Shown in pieces: positions 11,080-22,856 of a stretch of DNA of 64,000 nucleotides. The position numbers and the translations under genes were made by a program. Under the pieces are notes generated by a model. It was not told where the DNA came from, made no database searches, and saw only the letters and a program-made list of their open reading frames with translations. The stretch is taken from contig CM041777.1 in the NCBI GenBank assembly GCA_023374045.1, forward strand, positions 111,565,588 through 111,629,587, read 5' to 3'. The stretch's first letter is position 1; every line of letters starts with the position of its first letter. Origin of the DNA: Limonium bicolor. Taxonomy: Eukaryota; Streptophyta; Magnoliopsida; Caryophyllales; Plumbaginaceae.

Positions 11080-11929
11080 TGTTTTTTTTTTACCCATGTC
11101 TTTGGCTAAATTTTACGATATATCTTCGAAGTGTAAGTGAATTTTAAAATACCGCTAAGGTTTCATGTTTACTACGAGATATCTTTGAGGTTTTATTTTA
11201 TTTATGATATATTTTAAGGTTTCATTTTCATTACAAATACCTATGAGGTTTCAATTTTATTGGAATATGTCTCTTTGTTTAATTATGATATATTATACTT
11301 TTCATATCCAAATTTTACTCTCATCAGGGATATATAGTCAAAAGTTTTTTAAAATTTAAAACATAAATGAAATACGCAAAAAACTAAAGATTATATAAAT
11401 TTTGAACTATTTAAAAAATGAATATAATTAAATAAGCAAACAACAACAAAAGCTTAAACAGCCAGAAATGACTAAATAATTTTTTTTAAAAATAAACATA
11501 AATTGTTAAAATGTTAAGTAGCTATGACTTATAATAGTAAAAAAGTTAAAACAATAATATGAAGAATATTAAAAGTTACAATTTCATATAGTACATAGAA
11601 AATCTCATTATTGAAAATGAGAAAAATAAAGTATAAAAACCATAAAACATGATCATTTTTCTTGTGATTATTGGTATCAAATGATATATTTGTTAATAAA
11701 TTTTATAATTTGTAAAATAATTTAATAGTTTCTTTTATTTAATGTAATTTTTATAACTTTTTACGATTTTAAGTCACCGCTATACTAGATTTTAAGTTAT
11801 GTATGATTATATATTTTCTTAAATAAATTTATTTTATTGTTAGTCATTTCTACTTATTTTAAAATTTTATGATTTTAATTATTATTTTTTACAATTTATA
11901 TTTTTTAAATTGTATTCAAGTTTTATATT

Positions 11930-13580
11930 TGTAACACCCCCGAATAACAATCAATAATTAAACGACGAGCCTAACGGTAATGCGAGATGTCTACGCAGCG
12001 GTTTCCAACTTCATCCGGGTGTCACAGATGCCAACCACCCATGTGGTTGACAGACCACGATACCAACTCTAAGTTACGGTCTGTATGACTGGAAGTCCAA
12101 CCTTAACGAAGTCCGAACACAACATAAAAGATGCAAACCGAGTACCGAGAGTCTACAACATAAGTTCTTAATCCAACAACATAAACCGAAAGTACAACTC
12201 ATACATTAAAAGCATACTACTAAAAGTCTTGCCATGTGGACTACCCCTATGGTAGTCACCCTTGCCTACTCTCCGCCCGCTTCCCGTTTCCTACCTGTAG
12301 AAATAAAGGACTCTGCAAACTATGCCGAGTATGAACGTGTGAAGCCCGTATGTTACCGGGCCACACGACTAATTGGTCGAATATTATTAAGTCAATTTAC
12401 ATGCTATAATAAAGCAGTAAACACACCACAGTACATCACAGTATCATTGAAAAAGAAATACGGAGACAGACCCTTTGTATCCGGGGTAGAGACCAGAGTA
12501 TTGAAAGGAATAGGGAGACGGACCCTTTGTATCCGGGGTAGAGACCAGAGTATTGGAAGGCATAGGGAGACGGACCCTTTGTATCCGAAGCAGAGGCTTG
12601 TAACATTGAAAGGAATAGGGAGACGGACCCTTGGTATCCGGGGCAGTGGCTAGTAATATTTAAAAACAACAGAGAGAGAGGAAGAGCTATCCGGGAATGG
12701 AGGATTAGCTATGAGGAAGACGTTCTCCAAATGGTGGTGATAAGAGAATTCACAAATAACCCTTAATGAAACAAGGAAAGATTAGCACCTACATGAGATG
12801 GTCACGGGATCTAAATTACATCCCAGACCTGGTGCAAGGAAAGAGAAAGAAATACACTTTAAGGGAACAAAGGAAAAGAAATAAAAACACACAACGCTCG
12901 TACGATCCCATAGTGAGGATCATGGGTATTACATACCTATGCACACGTTTTAGTATGTACATGATTGCTGTTGTGTTACTAGCAGCTGGTTGTGCTTGAT
13001 TGTTGTTGCTAATGTGTTACTACACCTTCAGTGTGTAGGATACTATGTTGTGATGTGGTGTGTTTTACTGCTTTATTATAGCATGTAAATTGACTTAATA
13101 ATATTCGACCAAGTAGTCGTGTGGCCCGGTAACATACGGGTACACACGTTCATACTCAGCGTAGTTTGCTGAGTCCTTTACACCCAATTTTTTTCAGGTA
13201 TTGTGCCGGACGATAACGGAGCGTAGGCGGGATGGCTACCTTGGGGGTAGTCCATCAGGGCATGACTTTTAAGTTTGTAGTAGTATGGGTAATATATGGG
13301 TTGATACTAAACCCGAGATGTAATTCTTAGTTTATGATTTGGTAATTTTGTTGTAGACACTCGGTAATTGGGAATTGTACTATGTATTGTTTATGAGTTG
13401 TATTGAGGACTGTTTCCAGTCATGCAGACCGTAACTTGGTGTTGGTAGAGTGGTCATGTCAACCACGTGGGTGGTTGGCATCTGTGACACCCGGATGATA
13501 TCGAGAATCCGCTGCGTAGTTGTCTTGTATTAAGGCTAGGAGCTTGTTGTACTACTGGATGGTTATTCGGGGGTGTTACA
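11930..13580. mobile_element. Inverted-repeat element with ~500-bp arms, TGTAACAC ends
   Basis: Begins TGTAACACCCCCGAATAA and ends TTATTCGGGGGTGTTACA. About 500 bp at the left (11930-12435) is an imperfect inverted copy of the right (13060-13580): for example CATCCGGGTGTCACAGATGC at the left is matched by GCATCTGTGACACCCGGATG at the right, and the GTCGTGTGGCCCGGTAACAT block is shared. The centre holds a four-copy tandem repeat. Flanks are ATATT and GTATT, so a 5-bp duplication is possible but imperfect. No coding capacity. The right half of a second copy is at 56196-57109. Confidence 0.75.
12462..12660. repeat. 52-bp tandem repeat, four copies
   Basis: GGAGACRGACCCTTTGTATC begins copies at 12462, 12514, 12566 and 12619 (the last reads TTGGTATC). 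The spacers carry AGAGACCAGAGTATTG or a variant. The array sits in the loop of the inverted-repeat element and is absent from the half copy at 56196-57109. Confidence 0.9.
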
Positions 13581-14124
13581 GTATTAATCTTTAATGTTTT
13601 TGTGTGTTTTTTATCTTTTAATTTTTTTTAAAAAATTGAACATAAAGAAGTTATTACAGGGGCATATGGCGCGAGGGTAAAATGAGGATATGAAAAATAT
13701 AATATATCAGAATTTGAACGGAGGGGTGTCTTGTAATAAAATTGAAACCTCATGGGTATCTCAGAATGAAAATAAAACCACAAAGGTATCTCATAAAGAA
13801 AATGAAACATTGAGGGTATCTCGTAATGAAAATGAAGTCTTTTAACTCGTAAAATTTGCTCAAATTTCAAGGATATCTAGTGAAATTTCTCAAAGTAAAA
13901 AAGAGAAAGAAGTAAGAGTTGATCATCTCCTAGATTTTAATTAACTAGATGAATGACTAATTGTTTTAAACATTTTTTATATTTATGATAATATATAGAG
14001 AGATGGGCAACTAGATAGACTAGCCTATAGAGAAACAATACGAAAGAATCCGATCAACATCACTATCCCCAACAATCTACTATTATCCATGAGATATTGA
14101 GAGGTTGATGAAGCTTTCACCCAA

Positions 14125-15097
14125 TAGTTTGTCGACTGTGCAGTCGGTCCGCACAAAATACTGCACTGGTAATAATGTGGCAGTTCAGTCAATTTGTTGA
14201 TTGGACTGTTTATGTGGAGTATATGTAAGAGTAATATTTGTATTAACTTTAAATAATTGTAATTTTTAAAATATAAATCTAAATTTAAAAAATTTACACC
14301 ATTGTTCATCTAAATTCAAGCTCTTTAAAACAAGACCAGTCATGGGTATATTTTGATAAGTTGAAATTTTTATGTTAGTTACATGTACATATCAACATAT
14401 ATCAATGACACTTATGATTCACCACATACAGTTTAAAATACACCATATAACATTAATAATACACAACAAAACAATAATGATTCGGTATTTGAAATTTGTT
14501 ATTTAATTCACCACTTACTAGTTAATGAATCACAATACTAATTTCAATGAATCATAATATCAAATTTAATGAATCATAGCATCATTTTAGTATATCATCG
14601 ATAACATACTATAAAAATAAAAATTTTAAACAATGATACAACACAAAAATATTTGCTATGTAAGAAAAATACACGATTCACCATATAAGGTTTAAAATAT
14701 ATCATAAAACAATAATAATACACTATAAAACAATAATCATTTTTATTGGTTCCGGAGTTTGTTATACAATTCACCACTTATTAGTTAATGAATCATACTA
14801 TCAATTTTAATGAATCATAATATCAAAACTAATGAATCAAATATGATTTTAGCGTATCATGGTATACATGTAAAAACTTTTTTTTTCAAAGTTGTCGAAA
14901 CATATTCATGACTGGTCTTGTTTTAAAGAGGTTGAATTTAGATGAATAATGATATAGTTTTTTTTTATTTTGGACATATATTAAAAGTTACAATCATTTA
15001 AAGTTAATATAACAAAAAGACAGTCTAATCAGTAAAACAGTCTAGTCAACAACTGACTGGAACTGCTAAATCACCGGTGAACTGGAGCGTCGAATAT
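14125..15097. mobile_element. Inverted-repeat element with 12-bp flanking repeat
   Basis: The same 12 bases, GCTTTCACCCAA, flank the block at 14113-14124 and 15098-15109. Inside, 14125-14400 is an imperfect inverted copy of 14870-15097, including CTCTTTAAAACAAGACCAGT on one side and its complement on the other. The centre holds two direct copies of about 230 bp (about 14410-14600 and 14670-14860) rich in AATGAATCATA motifs. No coding capacity. The long duplication and long arms suggest a Mutator-like foldback element, but the superfamily is uncertain. Confidence 0.6.
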
Positions 15098-15329
15098 GCT
15101 TTCACCCAAATATATTTATTGATATTTGACAACACCACGTTTAGTTTGACGATTTGTTAATCAATCTTAATACTTGACAAGACGTTAATGAAACCGAACT
15201 TTAGAAACATTCATTTGGGTTCCTCATCCTTCAATATATGCTTTAAATTGTTTAGCTAGCAGCAATAACTGGTGCACTTGCTATCAAACGCCTTCCACAC
15301 CTAGAAGCCCTTAACTGTGTCGCATAGTT

Positions 15330-16140
15330 GGCCACAGGGGGAGTATGGCGCTCACGGCAAGGTGAATGGCTTGGAGGTTTTACTGCAACCTTTCCTCCAT
15401 AAGATGCTTTGCATTTAAAGGTGATGGTAGCAGTCACAGCCAGCAGATGGGTGAAGGAGGGTAGGTTAAATCAACTGCGCATCTTTCAGATTCAGTCCAG
15501 TTTGTGAGGTTGTTTGAGGACTACCCAAATACCCACCCGTTGAGACCGCTAGTTATGAATGTCGTCGTACACTACTAGAATATAATTGTTTGGTAACAAC
15601 AAAAAATCGTTACCAAAAATCAAAATCGTTACCAAAAATCAAAATCGTTACTAATCTAATTTATTGTAACGACTTTTGTCGTTACATATCGTTACACGAG
15701 ATTGCGTAACCAAAGATCAATTTATTTATCATAACGACTTTTATTCATTACTAAAAGTTATATCGTTACTAAAAATATGATTTCGTAACATTTATATCGT
15801 TACTATAGTCTTAATTTTTTTTAATCTTTAGTACTATCTTTGGTAACGAAAAACTTGTCACTAATAACAATTATGGTAACGAATTTAAGTCGTTATCGGA
15901 ACCTTTGTAACAAAAAATATGATTTTTACTAGTGGTAACTTGAGTGCTGTAACTGATTGTTAAATTCAATATGGACCAAGATCTCATAATAGACTAGCGG
16001 ACAGGCTAGCTAAACTAGGATTGGATTCACCATCAGGGTGCTTCTATTTTGACTATCCACCTACGGATGTTATGTCTGTACTTCAAGAAGACAGAATCTC
16101 TTGGTTATCAATAAGAGGTGAAGGCTAGAAGCCTTCCATT
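15330..16140 (+). pseudogene. LINE RNase H and 3' end fragment
   Basis: A second LINE tail. Near 15340 the plus strand reads GGVWRSRQGEWLGGF, the usual opening of the LINE RNase H domain. Near 15480 it reads DSVQFVRLFEDYP, and after the CACTA insertion (15570-15934) it continues with YGPRSHNRLADRLAKLGL, the HxxRxxNxxAD motif, and a C-terminal tail. Several frameshifts are present. A short poly-A at 16148-16158 may be the LINE tail. Confidence 0.7.
15570..15934. mobile_element. Small non-autonomous CACTA element
   Basis: Starts CACTACTAGAA and ends TTTTTACTAGTG, so the ends are inverted CACTAxTA motifs, and it is flanked on both sides by GTA (15567-15569 and 15935-15937), the 3-bp duplication of CACTA/En-Spm elements. 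At 365 bp it has no transposase. The interior is full of CGTTAC and GTAACG motifs in both orientations, as expected of subterminal transposase-binding repeats. It interrupts a LINE RNase H relic. Confidence 0.9.
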
Positions 16141-16329
16141 TTTCGACCAAAAAAAAAAAGGGCAAGCGTAGTGTACGGCGGTTGGGCGAGGCTACGGAAT
16201 AGGGATGGAGTCACCTTCCTTCACAGTTTCAGTAAGAGATGACAGATGGTTATTGGTTAATAAAGTGAGACTGAAGCATATATACATTGTATTGGTGATT
16301 TCTTATTCATGTATGATTACCGAACCTTA

Positions 16330-16410
16330 AAACAATTCTTCAAAACAAAAAATTATAATATTGTTCATCATAATTCATGCTCTTCGAAACAAGGTATATT
16401 TTAATAAATT
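16330..16410. repeat. Repeat-family arm cut by the assembly gap
   Basis: Contains ATTGTTCATCATAATTCATG and TCTTCGAAACAAGGTATATT, matching the arm at 14290-14360. The element probably continues into the gap, which may explain the failure to assemble. Confidence 0.5.
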
Positions 16411-16910
16411 NNNNNNNNNNNNNNNNNNNNNNNNNNNNNNNNNNNNNNNNNNNNNNNNNNNNNNNNNNNNNNNNNNNNNNNNNNNNNNNNNNNNNNNNNN
16501 NNNNNNNNNNNNNNNNNNNNNNNNNNNNNNNNNNNNNNNNNNNNNNNNNNNNNNNNNNNNNNNNNNNNNNNNNNNNNNNNNNNNNNNNNNNNNNNNNNNN
16601 NNNNNNNNNNNNNNNNNNNNNNNNNNNNNNNNNNNNNNNNNNNNNNNNNNNNNNNNNNNNNNNNNNNNNNNNNNNNNNNNNNNNNNNNNNNNNNNNNNNN
16701 NNNNNNNNNNNNNNNNNNNNNNNNNNNNNNNNNNNNNNNNNNNNNNNNNNNNNNNNNNNNNNNNNNNNNNNNNNNNNNNNNNNNNNNNNNNNNNNNNNNN
16801 NNNNNNNNNNNNNNNNNNNNNNNNNNNNNNNNNNNNNNNNNNNNNNNNNNNNNNNNNNNNNNNNNNNNNNNNNNNNNNNNNNNNNNNNNNNNNNNNNNNN
16901 NNNNNNNNNN
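16411..16910. other. Assembly gap (500 N)
   Basis: Exactly 500 N, so a placeholder of unknown true length. Any open frame crossing it is an artefact. Confidence 1.
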
Positions 16911-17283
16911 AGTAATTCATATGCGAACCACACTTGGCCAATAAAAAGGAATGCAAACTTTTAAACTTTTGGCGATGTAGAAGTCGATTGATATTACTGA
17001 AACAACGATAAGGTTCAAATCTTATGAATTCATCTGGCAACAATGGGGATCAATTTTAAAAAAACTCAATAAATCATCTTCTCTGCTGCATCATACTTCA
17101 TTACAACAGTCGTTTGGGTATGTGAGATTCAATTAATTCATAATGTTGTACCAGCCATGACTTATTTATGCAGTACAACAGATTTAGGTTCTGGTGTTGT
17201 GGGAGTAAGATTTCATAACTCAAGTGCAACCGGATTTCTGCTTACTACACATGACAAATTCAGTGTCACAAACTAACATATAT

Positions 17284-17506
17284 TTTTCTTTCTGACCAAT
17301 CTTTGGCACATCATCCAATCGAAAGCTTATCAATGTAACATGATTAACACAATATGGCATTACCACAAACAACATATGCGTAAATGCATCATTTTCTTTC
17401 TGACCAATCTTTAGTACAACATCCAATCATCACCTTATTGTATCATGATTCACATTATGACATTACCACAAACAATAGATGCGTAAATGCATCCTTTTAT
17501 TTCACG
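17284..17506. repeat. Tandem duplication of about 110 bp
   Basis: Two copies begin TTTCTTTCTGACCAATCTTT (at about 17284 and 17391), and each continues with CATCCAATC, ATGGCATTACCACAAACAA (or a variant) and ATGCGTAAATGCATC. It lies just 3' of the Harbinger transposase relic. Confidence 0.8.
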
Positions 17507-17823
17507 ACATGCAATCTGAAACCAAATGTAGCATAACTTATAGAGTACACCTTTGCTATCAACAACTATTGAACTAGATTCATTTCTACACCAAAAACAA
17601 AAGCAATCCTATTTCAATAACTAGTACAGTAGATGACGTTCAGTACAGTCACAAAAAACCAACTCTACAATCATCAGTTACATTTTATGAATTACTTATG
17701 TTATTCCTCATCTCATTAGTGAGCCTCTCTTTCAGAAGTACCATAGCAGCTGAACCATTTTGTGAAGATTGGCCACCATCAATATTACTGGGCCTATTAG
17801 AACTAGGGTCTGTTTGATTGTCA

Positions 17824-19140
17824 TCAACATCTTGGGTATGAAATATGGCAAGACTCTGCTATAGCAAAGCAAGGGTCGCCAAAGCTACTCAATCTCTTGT
17901 AGTTGTGAAGTACGAAACAGGCATTAAAGGTCTTCATTTGCTTCAACAAAGGATAGCTTGGTACCTTACGTGGAATTTGCCACATAGCCTTTAGCACTCT
18001 GAATGATCTTTCTATTGCAGAATGTATGGATGAATGCACACTATTGAATTTTCCTTTGCACATCTGTGGTTTTCCGCTCTAAACTCTGATTGATGATAAC
18101 AGACTCTAGTATGTAGAGTCATTAGACCTTCACAATCACGATATCCTTTATCTCCCAGGTAATACTTACCTAATGGATTTGATGTCATTGTGAACATAAT
18201 AATTATGTTAATGATGTCCTAATAGTTTAAACAAACATAATTGTATACATGACTTAGTCAGCTACATACCTGGTGGTGGTCTCGGGAACCTTTGATCAAT
18301 GTCGTTTATTGCATTTAGATAGACTCTTATATCATGGGTAGATCCCTCTCATCCAGCATATATGAACACACACATCATGTCAATGTCATAAGCGGCAAGA
18401 ACATTGGTAGTTGTTACACCTTTCCTGTTAATAAAATGAACCCCATCATTCTCTAGGACAGTTAGTTCAATAAAAATCTGTCGAGGGCACCAACACAATC
18501 CTAATACAATAGATGTAATCAGTGCATAACAAGACTAACCTATAACCCACTACGAAATTACTTGATTACCTTAAAAGTTGGGTAATACTTCTGATTGTTC
18601 TGTATATGAATCGTAATGGTTCAAAATCTTGCATCTTTTGGTTAGACAATGTCTTTGCCAAGTCGTCTGTATGCTTCTAGAATCCCCAAAGTGTGTTGAA
18701 ATGGACGACCCTGAATGCTAAAACTTTCTCATGGTGTCTCTATTGACTCATCGATGGCTAAGTGTCCTTAAAAATCATGTTACTTTATCCTTAACATTGA
18801 TGTATGCCTTGTTGTTGATGTAGTATTTGTACTCAAGTACATGGCAAAGAGCTAAGAAAGTGTCTCTATTCATTCGTAAAGCATTAAAACAACGGATAGG
18901 ATGACCATGAAGCAGCTCATTTACCCAAGAGTTGCCACTTAAGTTTGAAGTATGCACTGGTACCGTCTGTGGAATTGAAAGATGTTGTGATAACATGTTC
19001 ACATACTCAGCTGCCACCTCTTCTATGTGCACAAGCCTTATGCTAATTGCTGTGCAAAACTACCTTAGTTTGTTAGGGTCGTTTGCAATAACAGCCAATA
19101 TGTTTTGCAATTGTCTACTTGACATTGTCGCCATCCTTGA
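17824..19140 (-). pseudogene. PIF/Harbinger transposase (HARBI1-like), broken
   Basis: A DDE transposase that mobilises PIF/Harbinger elements. Reading the minus strand from about 19032: an N-terminal helix block with SGNSWVNELLHGHPIRCFNA and LRMNRDTFLALCHVL, then HLAIDES (about 18750), a degenerate first-Asp region near 18480-18400 (NVLAAYDIDM), GKYYLGDKGYRDCEG with the second catalytic Asp (about 18170), and NSVHSSIHSAIERSFRVLKA with the catalytic Glu (about 18040), then LLKQMKTFNACFVLHN. Frameshifts or stops separate these blocks, so it is inactive as read. Its partner gene lies upstream on the same strand, the usual arrangement. Confidence 0.85.
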
Positions 19141-19469
19141 CAATTAGTAAAACATACACACGACATATCAGAATGAAGTTGTACAATTATGTTAGTCTAA
19201 TGCTTAAGCAGTACAAAGCATACAATATTAATGTAATTGGTTCTAGTATATTAATTGCTAACTGAATTACAACATTGTATACAACTGCAAAATATTCATT
19301 TTTATTGTCTTTCTAGATATATCTTCATACAAATGACATTCGTAATTTCATCATCTTTCATAACCTCGAACAAGTCACGAAAATCATAATCTACAATCAT
19401 ACATGAACCAAAACAAAATTCTGTCTCACTAAGGCCACCAATGCCTCTAAGTTTATCTACCGCTTCCCT

Positions 19470-21452
19470 CTATGTCATCTTTCCTTCTCTTTCGTTCATC
19501 AACTTGTAGTTGGGACGTTTACTTCCCACAAGCATATTTTTAATGTGGTTTGCAAGCGAGAAATTGTATTCCATTTTCTTCTCTATGAACTTGAGCAATA
19601 ACATATCAATCTTGTCATTCCTTTCACAGATTCTACACAAATGTTTCCTCCTTTTCTTCGAACTCTCGATCATTTCAAAACCTTGTGCATGTTCAATTTT
19701 AATCTGTGAAAGTGTCATCAGGAACTGATTTTGGCAAGATACTACATCGATTGCATGACAACACCTAATACACAAATAAAGAACATTAAGTTTCTGAAGA
19801 CCAGGCCAAAAATACTATAAGGTCTCCAGTGTAAGGGTATTGTTAACTAGATACTATCTCTCGCTTAGCACATAACATTAACTAGATACTACCCCTTTAT
19901 TCACCATTGAATGGGGGATTACCAAAATAACAAACCCACTGATTACCATTACTTGTCACCGTACTGGCTGTAGTATAGATGTCCAATCCAGTCACGAATC
20001 TCATACACATCAGCCATGGTCATGAGCACCTCTCTACGGTTTCTATCTCACAACAACATCAGCACATATGTTAATTCCCTCCTAGATACTCCTTCTACAC
20101 CCCTAACTATCTCAGCCGCATCTTGTAAAGATATAACACCTTCTTCCTTCTCCTTTTCAGCTTGTAATCCAAGTAGCACAGTCCTACAATCATAAAGTGT
20201 CTCATCTAGGCGACCATTCATGGCATCAAGTTTCTCTGTAGCATTATTTCCTCTACTACCCTTTGATTTCTTCTTTCCATATTTGTATCCTTTATTGGTT
20301 GCAATGCCTTCTTTTTCCCACCATGGACAACACCATCAGCGGTGGTCTCCATTAGTTCATCCCACTTAGTCGGCTTGTATTCATTTCCATATTCAGGTAG
20401 ATATGGAGTATGGATATTACTAGTAAAAGGTACATCATCCATTTGTATTATGGTGTTACTAGGCTCAATTAATAGAGAAAGCTGTGACTGGTAATTGTTT
20501 GAGCTCCCAGCTACCATACCTGCAAAAGCAGAACCTTGAAATGCATATGCAACCATGCTTGCACCAATTGATGCTGCAGTTTGTAAGTCAAATATTGGAG
20601 TTCCATTATCATCTTCCTGGTCAGTAAAAGGTGCCTGAACCCTCTTATTGTTGGAACCCACAGCACCGTAGCTAACAACATAGCCTAGTCCACCAGAGAT
20701 GTCCATTGACCCACCCTCACAACCGCTACCAGACTGGTTATAATTATCAGATGGTTGCATGCTCACAGTGGCATGTCCATGCAGAATTTGCATTTCAGTT
20801 TCTTTGTCAGCATTGACAGATTCTTCAACTTTATGCGGTGTGACACCTCCCATGGTAAGACATAGTTCACCGTTAGCATAGGACTGACCCCAAATCAGTT
20901 CCATCTAATCTACAAGATAGGTAGGCCATTTGAAGTTAACTAGCTTGTGAATACCTCGGTTTTCCTTCAAAGACAAAGTAATATTTCAGTTATGTAAGTT
21001 TGATAATACAACATGTTGTACCAATAAGTAATGATAGTAAAACATCATAAGTTACAAGTACAAATACCTGAGCTTTCTTGCTATCCAATCTTCGGGGTAG
21101 GTGTAGCAGTTGTCCTCCTCATTCTAACCCATCCCTGTTTACTTGTTTGTCAACTCTTTCCACTTTCTCCATCCACTCTTAAGTGTGCCCCCCTTGTTTT
21201 TACATTGATGCCTATCCACAAACCCTTGACCACTCCTACGATCATTAAACTTCTCAGTTACACTGACCCACCTATATTGGAAACCAACTAATGAACCTCC
21301 CATGCCTAATTGTGTTTGTGCTCCTCAACTAACAACTGGATCAGTAGCTCCACATCCTCCTTACTCCACTCATGTTTTGGTCTCCTATTTTTTTCATCAG
21401 CACCATCACTAATCTTCCATTTCCCTTTGTCATTTCCTTGTTTTTTCACCAT
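19470..21452 (-). pseudogene. Harbinger Myb/SANT-like ORF1 partner, broken
   Basis: In PIF/Harbinger elements a Myb-like protein works with the transposase in DNA binding and nuclear entry. From the ATG at 21452 the minus strand reads a basic start and then RPKHEWSKEDVELLIQLLVE, the first helices of a Myb/SANT-like domain, before a stop at HKHN. It resumes in another frame with FQYRWVSVTEKFNDRR and LKSGWRKWKEL. A further open segment at 20218-20904 is Ser/Gly-rich and ends YKPTKWDELMETT, which may follow a spliced intron. 19470-19775 encodes a charged helical C terminus (SKKRRKHLCRICERNDKID). Exon limits are uncertain. Confidence 0.7.
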
Positions 21453-22415
21453 GACTATGTAATTGAAATGTAAAAGTTATTCATTAGGACAGGACTGTTT
21501 GACTGTTTGATGAAGGACAACACATGGACCACAGAATATTGACAGAGATCCTTGGTACGCAAGCATGTATTGAAAATATCACTCAACAGGTACTTAAAAA
21601 AATCACTATCAACAGATAGGCGAATTTACTAATATGCACTGGTATTTGTATTGCAATTTGATTTATATGAACAATACACTCGTAATACTACTAATCTATT
21701 GTTAGTAGTTAGTATATGGACAAACAAACAGTTAGGTGAACAGAACTACAGATGCTACCTTGGAATATGAGCTCCGCCGTAGTTGTTTGATAATGGTGCG
21801 GTCCCGACGGGTGTTTTTGAGGTAGTTCCTCAACAATGCTGAAACACAAGTAAAAAAAAAAGAGAAGTGACGACAAAAAATGTCGTGAAGTAGAAAAGGA
21901 AATCTCAACAACATACTTATAGCCTGTGTGATTCTTCATTCAGCACTGTCGGTACTTAAAGAACTTCTAGGTAGGTCGAACCCAACCAAATCCAAGTGGT
22001 TGAACATAAATGTAGTTGAGTAATGACCGATGAGATGTTAATTTGTCCCTAGATTCGGAGCTCCTCAAGTGGAGATTCGTATTGGGCAATTAATGAAGTA
22101 GCTACCGTATGACGCCTCTTCAAGACAGCCTTGGTGGTTAAACATCAACAACCAGTCATCCCCAGCTGCAAGAGATATGCATTTGCCATTCTGATTTCAG
22201 AATCGTGATCCAGGGGTATGAAGGTAATGTTTTGTGTGTCATCAAATCAATCTCAATGGTAATTGGAGCTAGAATACGCAAACTGCATTTGGATAAAGTT
22301 GGGAATCAGATTAATCCTGTCGGTTATAGAGCATTAAAAGTGGACAAATCGCGGGCGATTTCTAGAAAACGACGATATGTCATGGTCCAACGGGCCCTTA
22401 CATATAATATACTAA
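21453..22415. other. Intergenic, no gene seen
   Basis: Probable 5' flank of the Harbinger relic. I looked for a terminal inverted repeat matching the right side of that element and could not find one by eye. No other feature is recognised. Confidence 0.4.
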
Positions 22416-22833
22416 GGGGGCGTTTGTTTCAAGTGGGGGAAACGAAATGGAATCAAGAAAGGGAATGAAGAAGAATGGAAAAGAATTCCCTTTGATTTTC
22501 CCGGTTGTTTGTTTGAGCTGGGGGGAAATGAAATAAATACTTGGTCAACAACCATCTGTCAATGGTCAATGGCTTCCGGATGCCAGTCAACAGTCATTTA
22601 TTGTCGTTCAACATTCACCGGTCAATGGTCATTATTCATTAGTCAATGGTCATATTTCGCCGGTCAAAGTGTACAGGGGAAAGGGAATCCCATTCCCTAG
22701 TAGGGGGTGGGGAATAGGGTTTTGGGGTAATCCCATTCCCTTTTCCTTTCCTGAAAATAGGAAAAACTGGTAAAACAAACAGTAGAAAAGGGAATCCGAT
22801 TCTCTTTCCATATTACCCCAAAACAAATGCCCC
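22416..22833. mobile_element. Tourist-like MITE, 418 bp
   Basis: Starts GGGGGCGTTTGTTT and ends AAACAAATGCCCC, a terminal inverted repeat, and is flanked by TAA on both sides (22413-22415 and 22834-22836), the PIF/Harbinger-type duplication. The interior holds repeated GGTCAATGGTCA-like motifs and inverted GGGAATCCCATTCCC segments. No coding capacity. The Harbinger relic at 17.8-21.5 kb shows that the source superfamily existed in this genome, but direct relatedness is not shown. Confidence 0.85.
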
Positions 22834-22856
22834 TAAGTTGTAGTATCTTACTTTTA

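Larger units (their letters stand above)
11080..13910. mobile_element. Outer inverted-repeat (foldback-type) element
   Basis: The segment 11080-11400 is an imperfect inverted copy of 13590-13910. Both arms are built from roughly 35-bp units resembling GGTATCTCGTAATGAAAATG (or its complement), and share TATATTATA-TTTTTCATAT and GTTTTTTAAAA segments. The centre is AT-rich and is interrupted by the element at 11930-13580. No transposase is seen, so it is non-autonomous. Its exact termini and target duplication could not be fixed by eye. Confidence 0.6.

Noticed and set aside
16340..17043. Long open frames across 16411-16910
   Set aside because: They consist almost entirely of N from the assembly gap.
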